The notes under the pieces were generated by a model that worked only from the letters and a program-made list of their open reading frames with translations, was not told the DNA's origin and searched no databases. From contig NZ_JBBPEV010000001.1 in assembly GCF_038069945.1 (NCBI RefSeq), positions 1,798,001-1,862,000 of the forward strand: a stretch of 64,000 nt of DNA. Direction: 5' to 3'. The stretch is from Aquabacterium sp. A3 (GTDB lineage: Bacteria > Pseudomonadota > Gammaproteobacteria > Burkholderiales > Burkholderiaceae_C). The position numbers were made by a program, and so were the translations under genes. Below are positions 26,977 through 34,477 of this stretch, one piece after another; the first letter of the stretch is position 1, and each line of letters starts with the position of its first letter.

Positions 26977-27489
26977 TCACTTGTCCTTGCCCTGCTTGCT
27001 GGCCAACACCGCACGGCTGTGCTCATTGATGGCCCGCAACTCGGCCAGGGTGGCGTCGATCTGGGCGCGTTTGGCTTCCAGGTCGGCGATGGCCTCGTCC
27101 GTTTTGGACACCACGAACGCCAGCTGCTGGATGCGTCCTTCGCCGTGCCGGCCGTACATGTCCAGGTAATGCTTGATCTCGGCCAGGGGCATGCCCAGCG
27201 ACTTGGCCCGCAGAATGCGGTACAGACGGGCCCGGTCGTCGCGGCTGTACACCCGGGTGCCATTGATGCGCCGGGGCGCCAGCAAGCCCTTGGTTTCGTA
27301 GAAGCGCAATGCGCGCGGAGACACCTGATAGCGATCGCACACTTCTGCAATGCCCATCAAGGCATCGGTCTCGTGGGCATCTTCAATGGGCCAAACCATC
27401 GCGGCGGCCACACCGGCATGGTCACCCGCCCCCGCCGACACGTCGGCGGACTGAACCGCTTTTGTTTTGACCTTCACCTGGCGAACCAC
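26977..27489 (-). CDS. liuR: MerR family regulator LiuR
   Basis: A 170-residue MerR regulator. The helix-turn-helix and wing read GIAEVCDRYQVSPRALRFYE and KGLLAPRRINGTRVYSRDDR, close to LiuR, which controls branched-chain amino acid and acyl-CoA catabolic genes in proteobacteria. A coiled-coil dimer helix follows (about 125-160), and the protein lacks the metal cysteines of MerR/CueR. The start is a GTG at 27489 with GGAG upstream; an in-frame ATG at codon 31 is the alternative. It is divergent from the acyl-CoA carboxylase operon, with the palindrome TTGACGTTAACGTCAA between them. Confidence 0.85.
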   Translation of the reverse strand: MVRQVKVKTKAVQSADVSAGAGDHAGVAAAMVWPIEDAHETDALMGIAEVCDRYQVSPRALRFYETKGLLAPRRINGTRVYSRDDRARLYRILRAKSLGMPLAEIKHYLDMYGRHGEGRIQQLAFVVSKTDEAIADLEAKRAQIDATLAELRAINEHSRAVLASKQGKDK

Positions 27490-27590
27490 CGTGTCACTCC
27501 CTGGACGTGCAACCCCCTTGGTTGACTCAGCGTTGAATTATGGCCGACGAATGACGTGCGACATTGGTGGTTCACCCTAGACGCAATCAG

Positions 27591-27620
27591 TTGACGTTAA
27601 CGTCAAGCAAGCGCTACAGT
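27591..27620 (+). promoter_or_regulatory. LiuR-type operator copy 2 and carboxylase operon promoter
   Basis: The perfect palindrome TTGACGTTAACGTCAA (27591-27606) contains a consensus-like -35 element TTGACG (27591-27596). TACAGT at 27615-27620 is a plausible -10 after 18 bp. A regulator on the palindrome would cover the -35 box and spacer, consistent with repression or MerR-style control. It lies 44 bp before the first ATG of the carboxylase gene. Confidence 0.75.
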
Positions 27621-27649
27621 GCGAAGACGGTGCACCAGCACGAACAAGG

Positions 27650-29284
27650 ATGCCACAGCCCATGCCCGCCCTGCGCACGCAACTCCACCCGCAATCCGAC
27701 GCCTTTCGCGCCAACGCCGCCCGCATGCAGGAGCGGTTGAACGAGGTGCGCGCCCTTGAGGCCCTGGTGCGCGAGGGCTCGGCCTCCAAACGCGACAAAT
27801 TCGACCAGCGCGGCCAGTTGCTGCCCCGCGAGCGCGTGGCCCGCCTGATCGACCGTGGCACGCCGTTCCTGGAGCTCTCCACGCTCGCTGGCCTGGGCAT
27901 GCACGACGACGACGGCAAAAAGAGCGTGCTGGGTGGCGGCACCGTCATCGGCATTGGCGTGGTCGCGGGCAAGCGCTGCCTGATCACCGCGTCTGATTCC
28001 GCGCTCAAGGGCGGCACCATCTCGCCCATGGGCCTGAAGAAAGGCCTGCGCGCGCAAGAGATCGCCCGCGAGAACAAGCTGCCCCTGATCGGCCTGGTCG
28101 AATCCGGCGGCGCCAACCTCATGTACCAGGCCGATATCTTCGTGGACGGCGGCAAGAGTTTTGCCAACCAGGCGCGCCTGAGCGCCATGGGCATCCCGCA
28201 GATCGCGGTGGTGCACGGCTCGTCCACCGCTGGCGGCGCCTACCTGCCCGGCCTGTCGGACTACGTGGTGCTGGTCAAGGGGCGCTCCAGCATCTACCTG
28301 GCCGGCCCGCCGCTGGTGAAGGCCGCCATCGGCGAAGACGCGACCGACGAAGACCTGGGCGGCGCCGAGATGCACGCCAGCGTGACCGGCCTGGGCGAGT
28401 ACCTGGCCGACAACGACGCCCACGCCATCGCGCTCACGCGTGAGCTGATGGACAAGCTGAACTGGGACAAGGTGGAGGATGCCGTGCGTGAATCCGCCGC
28501 CGTGCCCCCCCCGCTGTACGACGAACAAGAGCTGCTCGGCTGCATCCCCACCGACGACCGCGAGCCCTTCGACACCCGCGAGGTCATCGCCCGCATCGTC
28601 GACGGCTCCGACTTCCTGGAATTCAAGGCCAACTACGGCAGCGAAACGCTGTGCGGCCACGCCCGCATCAACGGGCACCTGGTCGGCATCCTGGGCAACA
28701 ACGGGCCCATCCAGCCGCAGGGCTCGACCAAGGCGGCGCAGTTCATCCAGCTGTGCGACCAATCCGGCACGCCGCTGGTCTTCCTGCAAAACACCACCGG
28801 CTACATGGTGGGCTCGGCCGCTGAACACGGCGGCGCCATCAAGCACGGCTCCAAGATGATCCAGGCCGTGGCCAATGCGCGGGTGCCCAAGTTCACCATC
28901 GTGCTCAATGGCTCGTTCGGTGCCGGCAACTACGGCATGTGCGGCCGTGGCTTTGATCCGCGCTTCATCTTCTCTTGGCCCTCTGCCCGCGTGGCCGTGA
29001 TGGGCGGCGCGCAAGCGGCCAAGGTCATGGAGATCGTCACGCGCGGCAAGATGGAGCGTGCCGGCATGCCCGTCAACGACGCCATGCTCGAAGGCATGTC
29101 GGCCGAGATCAAGAAGCGCCTGGACGCCGAAGCCAACGTGCTGTTCGGCACCGCCCGCCTGTGGGACGACGGCGTGATCGACCCGCGCGACACCCGCCGC
29201 GTGCTCTCGCTGTGCCTGGACCTGGCCCGCGACGCCGACCAGCGCCAGTTGCGTGGCAACACCTTTGGCGTGGCGCGCTTCTAA
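27650..29284 (+). CDS. Acyl-CoA carboxylase beta subunit (methylcrotonyl-/geranyl-CoA carboxylase type)
   Basis: A 544-residue carboxyltransferase subunit that moves the carboxyl group from biotin to an enoyl-CoA. Typical segments are VESGGANLMYQADIF, GSSTAGGAYLPGLSDYVV, LAGPPLVKAAIGE, FLQNTTGYMVG and NGSFGAGNYGMCGRGFDPR. The family covers methylcrotonyl-CoA carboxylase (LiuB) and geranyl-CoA carboxylase (AtuC). The wording around LSDYVVLVKGR and the gene order beta-dehydrogenase-hydratase-alpha resemble atuCDEF more than the usual liuABCD, so I give no symbol. The start could be the ATG at 27650 or at 27662, the latter 11 bases after AAGGA. Confidence 0.92.
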   Translation: MPQPMPALRTQLHPQSDAFRANAARMQERLNEVRALEALVREGSASKRDKFDQRGQLLPRERVARLIDRGTPFLELSTLAGLGMHDDDGKKSVLGGGTVIGIGVVAGKRCLITASDSALKGGTISPMGLKKGLRAQEIARENKLPLIGLVESGGANLMYQADIFVDGGKSFANQARLSAMGIPQIAVVHGSSTAGGAYLPGLSDYVVLVKGRSSIYLAGPPLVKAAIGEDATDEDLGGAEMHASVTGLGEYLADNDAHAIALTRELMDKLNWDKVEDAVRESAAVPPPLYDEQELLGCIPTDDREPFDTREVIARIVDGSDFLEFKANYGSETLCGHARINGHLVGILGNNGPIQPQGSTKAAQFIQLCDQSGTPLVFLQNTTGYMVGSAAEHGGAIKHGSKMIQAVANARVPKFTIVLNGSFGAGNYGMCGRGFDPRFIFSWPSARVAVMGGAQAAKVMEIVTRGKMERAGMPVNDAMLEGMSAEIKKRLDAEANVLFGTARLWDDGVIDPRDTRRVLSLCLDLARDADQRQLRGNTFGVARF

Positions 29285-29354
29285 AGCGCCCACCCTTCCT
29301 TGTTCCCTGGCCATCCCGCCACACACACCAGACCGAGATCCGAGGAGACACCCC

Positions 29355-30509
29355 ATGCAATTCACCGCCGAACACCGCGCCCTGGGCGAAACCGTCAAGC
29401 GCTTCTGCGAACAAGAGATCAACCCCTACGTGAAGGAGTGGGAAGCCGCCGAGATCTTCCCCGCCCACGAGGTGTTCAAGAAGATGGGCCAACTGGGCCT
29501 GCTGGGCGTGAAATACGACACCGCCTACGGCGGCATGGGCCTGGACTTCTCGTACTCGATGGTGGTGGCCGAAGAGCTGGGCGCCATCCCCTGTGGCGGC
29601 GTGCCCATGGCCATTGGCGTGCAGACCGACATGTGCACCCCCGCCCTGCACCGCTTTGGCTCGGATGAGCTGAAGAAGGAATACCTGGCCCCCGCCATCG
29701 CCGGCGACATGGTGGGCTGCATTGGCGTGAGCGAGGCCGGTGGCGGCTCCGACGTGGCCGCACTGAAGACCACGGCCCGCACCGACGGCGACGACTACGT
29801 CATCAACGGCAGCAAGATGTGGATCACCAACGCCACGCAAGCCGACTGGTGCTGCCTGCTGGCCAACACCTCCGAAGGCCCGGTGCACAGCAACAAGTCG
29901 CTGATCATCGTGCCGATGGACGCCAAGGGCATCACCACGCAGAAGATCAAGAAGATCGGCATGAACTCGTCGGACACGGCGCAGATCTTCTTTGACAACG
30001 TGCGCGTGCCACGCCGCAACCTGATCGGCACCGAGGGCGCGGGCTTCATGATGCAGATGATCCAGTTCCAGGAAGAGCGCCTGTACGGTGCGGCCAACTC
30101 GCTGAAGATGCTGGACAAGCTCATCGACCTGACGATCGAGTACTGCAAGGAACGCCACACCTTCGGCTCGCCCCTGATCAACAACCAGGTCATCCACTTC
30201 CGCCTGGCCGAGCTGCGCACCGAGGTCGAGCTGCTGCGCTCGCTGACCTACCGCGCCGTCGAAGAGTACGTGCAAGGCAAGGACGTGACCAAGCTGGCCT
30301 CGATGGCCAAGCTCAAGTGCGGCCGCCTGATCCGCGAGGTGGCCGACAGCTGCCTGCAGTACTGGGGCGGCATGGGGTTCACCTACGACAACCCGATCTC
30401 GCAGGCCTACCGCGACGGGCGTCTGGTCTCGATCGGCGGTGGCGCCGACGAAATCATGCTCGGCATCATCTGCAAGTTCGAAGGCACGCTGCCCAAGAAG
30501 GCGCGCTGA
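29355..30509 (+). CDS. Acyl-CoA dehydrogenase (isovaleryl-/citronellyl-CoA dehydrogenase-like)
   Basis: A 384-residue flavoprotein. FAD and substrate motifs include GVSEAGGGSDVAALKT, INGSKMWITNATQADW and the C-terminal YWGGMGFTYDNPISQAYRD followed by GGGADEIMLGIICK. It should make the alpha,beta-unsaturated CoA that the carboxylase uses. Position directly after the beta subunit gene is that of atuD (citronellyl-CoA dehydrogenase) rather than liuA, which normally comes first. Substrate remains open: isovaleryl-CoA or a longer isoprenoid acyl-CoA. The ATG at 29355 follows GAGGAGA, which fixes the start. Confidence 0.9.
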   Translation: MQFTAEHRALGETVKRFCEQEINPYVKEWEAAEIFPAHEVFKKMGQLGLLGVKYDTAYGGMGLDFSYSMVVAEELGAIPCGGVPMAIGVQTDMCTPALHRFGSDELKKEYLAPAIAGDMVGCIGVSEAGGGSDVAALKTTARTDGDDYVINGSKMWITNATQADWCCLLANTSEGPVHSNKSLIIVPMDAKGITTQKIKKIGMNSSDTAQIFFDNVRVPRRNLIGTEGAGFMMQMIQFQEERLYGAANSLKMLDKLIDLTIEYCKERHTFGSPLINNQVIHFRLAELRTEVELLRSLTYRAVEEYVQGKDVTKLASMAKLKCGRLIREVADSCLQYWGGMGFTYDNPISQAYRDGRLVSIGGGADEIMLGIICKFEGTLPKKAR

Positions 30510-30522
30510 GAGGCCCCCTGAG

Positions 30523-31353
30523 ATGACCTTCACCACCATCCTGGCGCAGACCACGCAAGGCGTCTGCACCCTCACGCTCAAGCGCCCCGAGGTGCGCAAC
30601 GCGATGTCGCTGGCCATGGTCAGCGAGTTGCTGTCGGCGCTGAACACTGCTGAACAAGACGCCAGCGTGCGGGCCGTGGTCGTGCGCGGCAGCGGCGGGC
30701 ACTTCTGCGCGGGCGGTGACATCTCCGACATGGCCCAGGCGCGCATGAAGATGGCGCAGATGCAGGCCGCGCCCGATCCCGTCGAGGGACTGAACCCGGT
30801 GGCCGAGACCAACGCCGCCTTCGGTCGCCTGTGCCTGGCCTACGCCCGCTCGCCCCTGCCCATCGTCACGGTACTCGAAGGCACGGTGATGGGCGGTGGC
30901 TTCGGCCTGGCCTGCGTGTCCGATGTCAGCCTGGCGCTGGACACCGTGGCCTTCCGCCTGCCCGAGACCTCGCTGGGCATCATCCCCGCGCAGATCGCCC
31001 CCTTTCTGGTCGAACGCCTGGGCTACGCCGAGGCCAAGCGCCTGTCAGTGACCGGCGCCAAGATCAACGCAGCCGAGGCGCTCACGCTGCGCCTGGTGCA
31101 TGAGGTGCACAGCAACGCCGACGAACTGGAAGGCGCGCTGCAGCGCACGCTCGCCAGCATCCTGGCCTGCGGCCCGCAAGCGATTGCCACCACCAAGGGC
31201 CTGCTGGCACGTGCCCGCCTGACCCCGCCCGAGCAGCTGGTGGACGACGCCGCGCAGCTCTTCGCCCAAGCCGTGCTCAGCGACGAAGGCCAGGAAGGCA
31301 CCGGCGCGTTCATGCAAAAGCGCAAACCCAAGTGGGTTCCCCAACAAGGCTGA
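30523..31353 (+). CDS. Enoyl-CoA hydratase (methylglutaconyl-/isohexenylglutaconyl-CoA hydratase-like)
   Basis: A 276-residue crotonase-fold protein. The oxyanion segment FCAGGDISDMA is intact. Of the two crotonase glutamates only the second survives (LPETSLGIIP); the first is replaced in GGGFGLACVSD. Loss of the first Glu together with IIPAQIAPFLVERLG is a pattern I associate with glutaconyl-CoA hydratases of the LiuC/AtuE group. It would hydrate the carboxylated product to a 3-hydroxy-glutaryl-CoA. It follows the dehydrogenase by 13 bp and precedes the biotin subunit by 7 bp. Confidence 0.87.
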   Translation: MTFTTILAQTTQGVCTLTLKRPEVRNAMSLAMVSELLSALNTAEQDASVRAVVVRGSGGHFCAGGDISDMAQARMKMAQMQAAPDPVEGLNPVAETNAAFGRLCLAYARSPLPIVTVLEGTVMGGGFGLACVSDVSLALDTVAFRLPETSLGIIPAQIAPFLVERLGYAEAKRLSVTGAKINAAEALTLRLVHEVHSNADELEGALQRTLASILACGPQAIATTKGLLARARLTPPEQLVDDAAQLFAQAVLSDEGQEGTGAFMQKRKPKWVPQQG

Positions 31354-31360
31354 TCACACC

Positions 31361-33337
31361 ATGATCAAGAAAATCCTCATCGCCAACCGCGGGGAAATCG
31401 CCTGCCGCGTCATCCGCACCGCCCGCAAGCTCGGCTACCGCACGGTGGCCGTCTTCAGCGAGGCCGACGCGCAAGCACCGCACGTGTCGCTGGCCGACGA
31501 GGCCGTCTGCATCGGGCCTGCTGCGGCAGCGCAGTCCTACCTCAACGTCGAAGCCTTGCTGGCTGCCTGCCGCAAGACCGGCGCCAACGCGCTGCACCCC
31601 GGCTACGGCTTCCTGTCTGAGAACGCCGACTTCGCACAAGCCTGCGCCGACGCGGGCGTGACCTTCATCGGACCTTCGCCCCATGCCATCCGCGTGATGG
31701 GCGACAAAGCCGGTGCCAAGCGCGCCATGATCGAAGCTGGCGTGCCCTGCGCGCCCGGCTACCTGGGTGACCAGCAGGACGACGCCACCCTGATCGAGCA
31801 GGCCGAGCGCATGGGCTACCCGCTGCTGGTGAAAGCCGTCAGCGGTGGTGGCGGGCGCGGCATGCGCCTGGTGCACGAGAAGGCCGAGCTCGCCCAAGCC
31901 ATCACCAGCGCCCGCCGCGAGGCGCAGAACGCCTTCGGCGACGGCACGCTGATGCTGGAGCGCCTGATCCTCGATGGCCGCCACATCGAGATCCAGGTGT
32001 TTGCGGATGCGCACGGCAACGCCGTCTACATCGGCGAGCGCGACTGCACGGCCCAGCGCCGCCGCCAGAAGGTCATCGAAGAATCGCCCTCGCCCGTGGT
32101 GAGCCCCGCCATGCGCGAACGCATGGGTCGCGACGCCGTGCTGGCTGCGCAGGCCATCGGCTACCGTGGTGCCGGCACCATCGAGTACATCGTCGACCAG
32201 GACCTGAACCACTACTTCCTGGAGATGAACACCCGCCTGCAGGTGGAGCACCCGGTCACCGAAATGGTCTCGGGCTTCGACCTGGTGGAGTGGCAGATCC
32301 GCGTGGCCGACGGCCAGCCGCTGCCTGCCAAGCAGGAAGACATCACGCTGACGGGCCACGCCATCGAGGCGCGCCTGTACGCCGAAGACCCGTACGCGGG
32401 CTTTGCGCCGCAGACGGGCCCCGTGCAATGGTGGCGCCCCGCGCAGGCCTTGTATGAAGGCGTGCGCATCGACGACGGCATCCGCGAAGGTGGCGAAGTC
32501 ACGCCACACTACGATCCGATGGTGGCCAAGCTCATCGTGCATGGTCGCGACCGCGCCGACGCCATCCGCCGCCTGATGGCCACGCTGGACGATGCGCCGC
32601 TGCTGGGCCTGAAGCATAACGCCCGCTTCCTGCGTGACCTGGTCGACCACCCGCGCTTTCGCGCCGGCAGCATGACCACCACGCTGATCGACCAGTGGCA
32701 AAGCGAAGGCGACCTCATCCTGCAAGCGCCAGTGGCTTCGGAAGAGGCGTGGTTGATCGCGGGCGCCTTGTTCGGCGCACGTCAGCAAGGCACGGCCACG
32801 CTGCTGCGCGCCGACAGCGTCAGCGCCTGGGACCTGCCCCTGCAGCAAGACAGCGTGAAGCGCACGCTGCGTGTGAGCGCGGCTTCTGGCGGCCTCTACC
32901 GCGTGGCGATGACCCCGCAAGCGGGGGCTGTCACCCTGCGTCTCTTGAGCGACAACGCCGAGCGTGGCGAAGCGCGCATCGAACTCGATGGCGTGCAACG
33001 CCGCGTGCGCGCTGTGTGGCTGGGTGACACCTTGCACCTGGTGATCGACGCGGCGGTGTTCAGCTTCACCGAGGTCTCGGCCTGGCCCGATGCGGGCAAC
33101 GCGCTCGACCCGAGCCGCGCCCTGGCCCCCGTGGCAGGCACCGTCACCCAGGTGCTGGTGCAGGCCGGCGACGTGGTCACCGAAGGCCAGCCGCTGATGG
33201 CCATCGAGGCCATGAAGATGGAAATGTGGCTCAACGCCCAGGCGCCGGGCACGGTGAAGGCCGTGCACGCCACCCCGGGCACCCAGGTGCAGGCCAAGGC
33301 CCTGCTGATCGACATCGAACTGACGAAGGACAACTGA
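31361..33337 (+). CDS. Acyl-CoA carboxylase alpha subunit (biotin carboxylase plus biotin carrier)
   Basis: A 658-residue subunit. The biotin carboxylase part begins KKILIANRGEIACRVIRTA, has the ATP-grasp loop VKAVSGGGGRGMRLV and the catalytic region FLEMNTRLQVEHPVTEM. The C-terminal biotinyl domain carries the target lysine in AIEAMKMEMW, followed by a C-terminal lobe with PGTVKAV. It carboxylates its own biotin with ATP and bicarbonate and pairs with the beta subunit encoded at 27650. Length and order fit LiuD or AtuF. It lies one base before the next gene. Confidence 0.94.
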   Translation: MIKKILIANRGEIACRVIRTARKLGYRTVAVFSEADAQAPHVSLADEAVCIGPAAAAQSYLNVEALLAACRKTGANALHPGYGFLSENADFAQACADAGVTFIGPSPHAIRVMGDKAGAKRAMIEAGVPCAPGYLGDQQDDATLIEQAERMGYPLLVKAVSGGGGRGMRLVHEKAELAQAITSARREAQNAFGDGTLMLERLILDGRHIEIQVFADAHGNAVYIGERDCTAQRRRQKVIEESPSPVVSPAMRERMGRDAVLAAQAIGYRGAGTIEYIVDQDLNHYFLEMNTRLQVEHPVTEMVSGFDLVEWQIRVADGQPLPAKQEDITLTGHAIEARLYAEDPYAGFAPQTGPVQWWRPAQALYEGVRIDDGIREGGEVTPHYDPMVAKLIVHGRDRADAIRRLMATLDDAPLLGLKHNARFLRDLVDHPRFRAGSMTTTLIDQWQSEGDLILQAPVASEEAWLIAGALFGARQQGTATLLRADSVSAWDLPLQQDSVKRTLRVSAASGGLYRVAMTPQAGAVTLRLLSDNAERGEARIELDGVQRRVRAVWLGDTLHLVIDAAVFSFTEVSAWPDAGNALDPSRALAPVAGTVTQVLVQAGDVVTEGQPLMAIEAMKMEMWLNAQAPGTVKAVHATPGTQVQAKALLIDIELTKDN

Positions 33338-33338
33338 C

Positions 33339-34232
33339 ATGGACAAGGCCATCCTCACCTGTGCGCTCACGGGCGTGCTGACCGACCCGCAACAACACCC
33401 CGTGCCCGTGACGGCCAAGGAAATGGCCGCTGCTGCGCGCGAGGCCTACGATGCGGGCGCCTCGATCATGCACGTGCACCTGCGCCGGCAAGAGCCGGGC
33501 ATGGGGCGCTTTCCCAGCTGGGACCCGGCGGTGGCCAGCGAGATCGACACCGCCATCCGCGAGGCCTGCCCCGGCGTCATCATCAACCTGACCACCGGCG
33601 TGGTGGGCCCCGACATCAGCGGCCCGGCCGCGTGCATCCGCGCGGTGCGCCCCGAGATCGCCGCCTGCAACGCGGGCAGCCTGAACTACCTGAAGATCAA
33701 GGACAACGGCCAGTGGGCCTGGCCGCCCATGCTGTTTGACAACACGGTCGACAAGGTCAAGGCCATGATCGATGTGATGAACGAAGCCGGCACGCGCCCC
33801 GAGTTCGAATGCTTTGACGTGGGCATCGTGCGCTCGGTGGGCATGTACCGCAAGGCGGGCATGGCCGATGTGCTGGAGTACAACTTCGTGATGGGTGTGG
33901 CCTCGGGCATGCCGGCCGATGTGGACCTGCTCAAGCTGCTGGTAAAGTACCGCGAACCAGGCACCGTCTGGCAGACCACCCTGATTGGTCGCGAAGAAAT
34001 CTGGGCCGTGCACCAGGCCACGGCCGAGCTGGGCGGCATGCTGCGCACCGGCGTGGAAGACACCTTCTACCTGCCAGGTGGCGAGAAGACCAGCGGCAAC
34101 GGCCAGTTGATCGAGGCGCTGGCGGCGTGTGCGCGCCGTGCAGGCCGCGAGGTGGCGTCACCCGCCGAGGCGCGTCAGATGCTGGGCTTGAAGGCGGCGT
34201 CCGAGCATGGGGTGCAGGCGGTGGCGGCTTGA
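33339..34232 (+). CDS. BKACE family (beta-keto acid cleavage enzyme, DUF849)
   Basis: A 297-residue TIM-barrel enzyme of the family that includes 3-keto-5-aminohexanoate cleavage enzyme. It begins KAILTCALTGVLT; the zinc ligands are His46 and His48 in MHVHLRRQEPG and the late Glu in MLRTGVEDTFYLPGGE. The family condenses a beta-keto acid with acetyl-CoA to give acetoacetate and a new CoA ester. The position is one where liu clusters usually carry an HMG-CoA lyase (liuE), which is absent from the window. It may therefore handle acetoacetate or a beta-keto acid from the pathway. The substrate is not predictable from sequence alone. Confidence 0.88.
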   Translation: MDKAILTCALTGVLTDPQQHPVPVTAKEMAAAAREAYDAGASIMHVHLRRQEPGMGRFPSWDPAVASEIDTAIREACPGVIINLTTGVVGPDISGPAACIRAVRPEIAACNAGSLNYLKIKDNGQWAWPPMLFDNTVDKVKAMIDVMNEAGTRPEFECFDVGIVRSVGMYRKAGMADVLEYNFVMGVASGMPADVDLLKLLVKYREPGTVWQTTLIGREEIWAVHQATAELGGMLRTGVEDTFYLPGGEKTSGNGQLIEALAACARRAGREVASPAEARQMLGLKAASEHGVQAVAA

Positions 34233-34313
34233 GGTCGTCGCACCTCGCTCCTTGAGGCACGTTCGGTGCGTTGAGGGGATGCGACTGACTCGTCAACCAA
34301 CTCGGTGGTTCGG

Positions 34314-34454
34314 GATGGTGTGTGATGGGTGGCGGCGCAGGCCCGGCATGGGCGGTTGCGACCAGGGTGCACTCACGCCATCGTGTTGAAGAGGTGCGCG
34401 GCCTCGGTCGTGCCCCGCCCCGAGGGCCGGCGCCGCCACCCATCGCACACCATC
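34314..34454. repeat. Long imperfect inverted repeat (25-bp arms) between converging genes
   Basis: Arms at 34314-34338 and 34430-34454 are complementary at 24 of 25 positions (starting GATGGTGTGTGATGGG and GCGCCGCCACCCATCG), around a 91-base loop that itself contains partly complementary GC-rich stretches. TGCGTTGA at 34267-34274 and its complement at 34453-34460 extend the symmetry. The 245-bp gap lies between the 3' ends of the BKACE gene and the minus-strand GGDEF gene. No recombinase gene adjoins it. Confidence 0.85.
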
Positions 34455-34475
34455 AACGCACAAATCAACGCACAA
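34452..34475. repeat. Tandem 12-bp direct repeat ATCAACGCACAA x2
   Basis: Two exact copies at 34452-34463 and 34464-34475 abut the stop codon of the GGDEF gene and overlap the edge of the long inverted repeat. Confidence 0.8.
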
Positions 34476-34477
34476 AC

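Noticed and set aside
27650..33337. Propionyl-CoA carboxylase (pccB/pccA)
   Set aside because: The dehydrogenase and glutaconyl-type hydratase between the subunits and the LiuR regulator fit methylcrotonyl-/geranyl-CoA carboxylase instead.
34314..34454. Integron attC site or insertion sequence
   Set aside because: No integrase or transposase gene nearby, no clear attC core pair, and no target duplication could be recognised.
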